NCBI RefSeq assembly: GCF_001905095.1
Contig: NZ_LWLS01000118.1
Coordinates: forward strand, 1-35,620
DNA length: 35,620 bases
Source of the DNA: Micromonospora sp. CB01531
GTDB lineage: Bacteria; Actinomycetota; Actinomycetes; Mycobacteriales; Micromonosporaceae
Reading direction: 5' to 3'
In this document: piece after piece, positions 33,333 through 35,620 of the stretch
Position numbering within the stretch: the first letter of the stretch is position 1
Layout of the letters: the number at the start of each line of letters is the position of its first letter
Made by a program: the position numbers and the translations under genes
The notes under the pieces: generated by a model
Told to the model about the DNA's origin: nothing
Seen by the model: only the letters and a program-made list of their open reading frames with translations
Databases searched by the model: none

Positions 33333-35087
33333 CTACTTGATCTCGACGATGACGGCACCGTTGGGGACGGTGTCGCCGACGGAGACGGCGATGCCTGTGA
33401 CGGTGCCGGTCTTGTGGGCGTTAATGGGCTGTTCCATCTTCATAGCCTCCAAGACCGCGATGAGTTCGTCGGCCTCGACGGTCTGGCCTTCCTCGACCGC
33501 GATTTTGATGATGGTGCCCTGCATCGGCGCGGTGAGTACGTCGTCGGACACGGCTGCGCTTCGCTTGCCACCGCCGGAGCGTTTGGGTGCCTTCTTCTGT
33601 GCAGCGCCACCGAGGGTCGGGCCGCCTGGCAGGACGACCTCGAGCCGCTTGCCGTCGACCTCGACGACGACGGTCTGCCGCTCGGGGCTGTTCTCCTGCG
33701 TCTCGGCGACCGTGCCGGAGTGCGGCTCGACGGTGTTGTCCCACTCGGTCTCGATCCAGCGCGTATGGACGGAGAACGTCTGAGTCGCGTCGGCCGGGGC
33801 GAACGCCTCGTCGTCGACCACCGCGCGGTGGAATGGGATCACCGTGGGCATGCCGTCGATGACGAACTCGGCCAGCGCGCGACGCGAGCGCTCCAAGGCC
33901 TCGACACGGGTCCGGCCGGTAACGATCAGCTTGGCCAGCATGGAGTCGAAGGCGCCGCCGATGACGTCGCCGGCCTCGACACCGGAGTCGAGTCGCACGC
34001 CGGGGCCAGTCGGAGGACGAAACTGCGTGATGACGCCTGGAGCGGGCAGGAACCCCCGGCCAGCATCCTCGCCGTTGATCCGAAACTCGATGGAGTGCCG
34101 CGTCGGGGTGGGATCTTCGTAGCCGAGAGGCTCGCCGCTGGCGATGCGCAACTGCTCACGTACGAGGTCGATACCGGTGACCTCCTCGGTGACCGGGTGC
34201 TCGACCTGAAGACGGGTGTTGACCTCGAGGAACGAGATGATGCCGTCCTGCCCGACGAGGAACTCACACGTCGCTGCCCCGCGGTAGCCCGCTTCCTGCA
34301 GGATGGCCTTGGATGCGCGGACCAGTTCGGCGTTCTGCTCGTCGCTCAGGAACGGGGCGGGCGCCTCCTCGACCAGCTTCTGGTGGCGGCGCTGCAGAGA
34401 GCAGTCGCGGGTGGAGACGACCACGACGTTGCCGTGCGTGTCAGCAAGGCACTGGGTTTCGACGTGGCGGGGCTTGTCCAGGTAGCGCTCGACGAAGCAT
34501 TCACCGCGCCCGAAAGCCGTCACGGCCTCGCGGGTGGCGGACTCGAACAGTCCCGGGATCTCCTCCAGGGTGCGCGCGACCTTCAGGCCGCGTCCACCCC
34601 CGCCATAGGCGGCCTTGATGGCGACGGGCAGCCCGTGCTCCTTGGCGAAGGCGACGATCTCCTCGGCGTCGGCGACCGGGTCGGGCGTACCGGGCACGAG
34701 GGGAGCCTTGGCGCGGGCCGCGATGTGTCGCGCCTTGACCTTGTCGCCGAGCGCGTCGATGGCCTCGGGGGAGGGGCCGATCCAGATGAGGCCGGCGTCG
34801 ATGACGGCCTGGGCGAACGAGGCGTTCTCCGCGAGGAACCCGTAGCCCGGGTGGACGGCATCTGCGCCGGACTTGCGGGCGACATCGAGCAGCTTCTGCT
34901 GCGCCAGATAGGATTCAGCTGGAGTCGCTCCGCCGATGGCGTACGCCTCGTCCGCGACCTTCACGTGCAAGGCGTCGCGGTCAGGGTCTGCATAGACGGC
35001 AACCGACGCGATACCGCTGTCCTTGCACGCACGCGCGATACGAACGGCGATCTCGCCTCGGTTCGCGATCAGCACCTTCTTCAGCAT
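33333..35087 (-). CDS. acyl/propionyl-CoA carboxylase alpha subunit (biotin carboxylase plus biotin carrier)
   Basis: A 584-residue biotin-dependent carboxylase subunit that carboxylates its own biotin using ATP and bicarbonate, for transfer to acetyl- or propionyl-CoA by the beta subunit. The biotin carboxylase N-domain begins KKVLIANRGEIAVRIARAC. The ATP-grasp glycine loop is GGGGRGLKV and the active-site segment is FLEVNTRLQVEHPVTE. The C-terminal biotinyl domain carries EAMKMEQP with the biotinylated Lys near residue 550, about 35 residues from the end. The ATG at 35087 has GGAG about seven bases upstream; the frame extends 42 residues further but that part is not conserved. It is the last gene of a minus-strand operon (beta, epsilon, alpha) supplying malonyl- or methylmalonyl-CoA for lipids or polyketides. 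Confidence 0.95.
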   Translation of the reverse strand: MLKKVLIANRGEIAVRIARACKDSGIASVAVYADPDRDALHVKVADEAYAIGGATPAESYLAQQKLLDVARKSGADAVHPGYGFLAENASFAQAVIDAGLIWIGPSPEAIDALGDKVKARHIAARAKAPLVPGTPDPVADAEEIVAFAKEHGLPVAIKAAYGGGGRGLKVARTLEEIPGLFESATREAVTAFGRGECFVERYLDKPRHVETQCLADTHGNVVVVSTRDCSLQRRHQKLVEEAPAPFLSDEQNAELVRASKAILQEAGYRGAATCEFLVGQDGIISFLEVNTRLQVEHPVTEEVTGIDLVREQLRIASGEPLGYEDPTPTRHSIEFRINGEDAGRGFLPAPGVITQFRPPTGPGVRLDSGVEAGDVIGGAFDSMLAKLIVTGRTRVEALERSRRALAEFVIDGMPTVIPFHRAVVDDEAFAPADATQTFSVHTRWIETEWDNTVEPHSGTVAETQENSPERQTVVVEVDGKRLEVVLPGGPTLGGAAQKKAPKRSGGGKRSAAVSDDVLTAPMQGTIIKIAVEEGQTVEADELIAVLEAMKMEQPINAHKTGTVTGIAVSVGDTVPNGAVIVEIK

Positions 35088-35131
35088 GTGTAGCTCCATG
35101 TCATAGTCAGGGCGCGTATTCGCTCCGGTGA

Positions 35132-35374
35132 TCAGCGGGGCAGGGCCGAGTGACGCCAGCCACCGGCCCCGTGCGCCAACGGCCCGCGCGCTGGGCGGGC
35201 ACGTCCGGCCCACAGGAAGGTGCGGCGGGGGGCTGGTTCGTTCGCCTCTACGGAGCCTGCGACGCTGGTGAGCACGACCATCAGAGCGGCGACCTGCTCG
35301 GGGGTGGCGTCGCCGTGCAGGCGGACGATCGGGGACGCAAGCGCTCGGTCGCGCCGGAAATCCTTGGCGGTCAC
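35132..35374 (-). CDS. acyl-CoA carboxylase epsilon subunit
   Basis: An 80-residue protein of the AccE/PccE family, a small actinobacterial subunit that stabilises the alpha-beta carboxylase complex. The conserved core is visible (IVRLHGDATPEQVAALMVVLTSV), followed by an Arg/Pro/Trp-rich tail. The GTG start at 35374 overlaps the stop of the beta-subunit gene (GTGA), and 44 bases separate it from the alpha subunit. Size and position between beta and alpha genes fit the family well. Confidence 0.88.
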   Translation of the reverse strand: MTAKDFRRDRALASPIVRLHGDATPEQVAALMVVLTSVAGSVEANEPAPRRTFLWAGRARPARGPLAHGAGGWRHSALPR

Positions 35375-35620
35375 AGCGGGATGTTGCCGTGCTTCTTGGG
35401 GGGCAGGGTCTCGCGCTTGGTCCGGAGCACCCGCAGGGCCCGGACGATCTGGGTCCGGGTCTCGTGCGGCGGGATCACGCTGTCGACGTACCCGCGTTCG
35501 GCGGCGATGTACGGGTTGGCCAGGGTGTCCTCGTACTCGGCGATCTTCTCGGCCCGGACGGCCGCCGGGTCGTCGGCCTTCGCCAGATCCTGCCGGTAGA
35601 GGATGTTCACCGCGCCCTGC
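35371..35620 (-). CDS. pccB: acyl/propionyl-CoA carboxylase beta subunit, C-terminal part (cut by window edge)
   Basis: The last 82 codons of a carboxyltransferase subunit; the 5' part lies outside the window. The sequence QGAVNILYRQDLAKADDPAA, then IAAERGYVDSVIPPHETR and the ending KRETLPPKKHGNIPL, is the hallmark C-terminus of actinobacterial AccD/PccB proteins. GAVNILYR lies in the acyl-CoA-binding carboxyl-transferase domain. The stop codon overlaps the epsilon-subunit start. The name pccB is by family; acetyl-CoA could be the preferred substrate. Confidence 0.9.
   Translation of the reverse strand, partial: QGAVNILYRQDLAKADDPAAVRAEKIAEYEDTLANPYIAAERGYVDSVIPPHETRTQIVRALRVLRTKRETLPPKKHGNIPL

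Noticed and set aside
33306..35093. A 595-residue plus-strand frame opposite the carboxylase alpha subunit
   Set aside because: It is the mirror image of a conserved biotin carboxylase; its Asp/Leu/Val-rich composition is typical of antisense GC-rich frames.
1..35620. CRISPR arrays, tRNA or rRNA genes
   Set aside because: I saw no regularly spaced repeats, no cloverleaf with a TTCGA-type T loop in context, and no rRNA-like sequence.

Overview
High-GC, densely packed coding DNA with many four-base (ATGA/GTGA) gene overlaps, GTG starts, a NarL-type two-component system, MocR and HutC regulators and an acyl-CoA carboxylase with an epsilon subunit all point to a filamentous actinomycete. A Micromonosporaceae-like host is my best guess, but it rests on general protein style and not on a marker gene.

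Layout. 1-2.3 kb is a decayed zone: IS5-like and IS701-like transposase remnants, a frameshifted secreted-protein gene and an unrecognised Cys-containing protein. 2.3-12.9 kb is a coherent amino-sugar island. It holds a secreted multidomain GH84 beta-N-acetylglucosaminidase, a convergent DasR/HutC-like GntR regulator, and an operon of sugar-binding lipoprotein, two permeases, a BadF/NagK-type kinase, a neutral-ceramidase-fold hydrolase and a UPF0309/SIS-domain protein. A 14-bp operator close to the DasR site of Streptomyces occurs upstream of the GH84 gene and, inverted, in the promoter of the transporter operon, so the two units look like one regulon. A perfect 21-bp hairpin separates the convergent GH84 and regulator genes.

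13.3-22.5 kb is a patchwork. An ATP-dependent DNA ligase gene is split: its N-terminus with the nucleotidyl-lysine motif lies near 14.1 kb and its C-terminus at 20.8-21.7 kb. Between them sit a divergent two-component system with a MacB/FtsX-like ABC exporter, and a frameshifted tyrosine recombinase whose C-terminus reads in frame into the ligase remainder. A frameshifted, truncated DrrA-like ATPase follows.

22.6-32.9 kb is a peptide-transport locus. A MocR-type regulator whose PLP-binding residues are replaced is divergent from a lipoprotein peptide-binding protein, two closely related family-5 binding-protein homologues that lack any signal peptide, a DppB-type permease, a DppC-DppD fusion and a DppF-type ATPase. 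A palindrome next to a good -35/-10 pair lies in the divergent spacer.

33.3-35.6 kb, minus strand, carries the end of an acyl/propionyl-CoA carboxylase operon: beta subunit (cut by the window edge), epsilon subunit and biotin-carrying alpha subunit.

The most promising undescribed biology is (1) the ceramidase-fold enzyme inside a GlcNAc-type operon that shows no NagA or NagB, (2) the pair of apparently cytoplasmic solute-binding proteins, and (3) the MocR regulator that has lost its PLP site.
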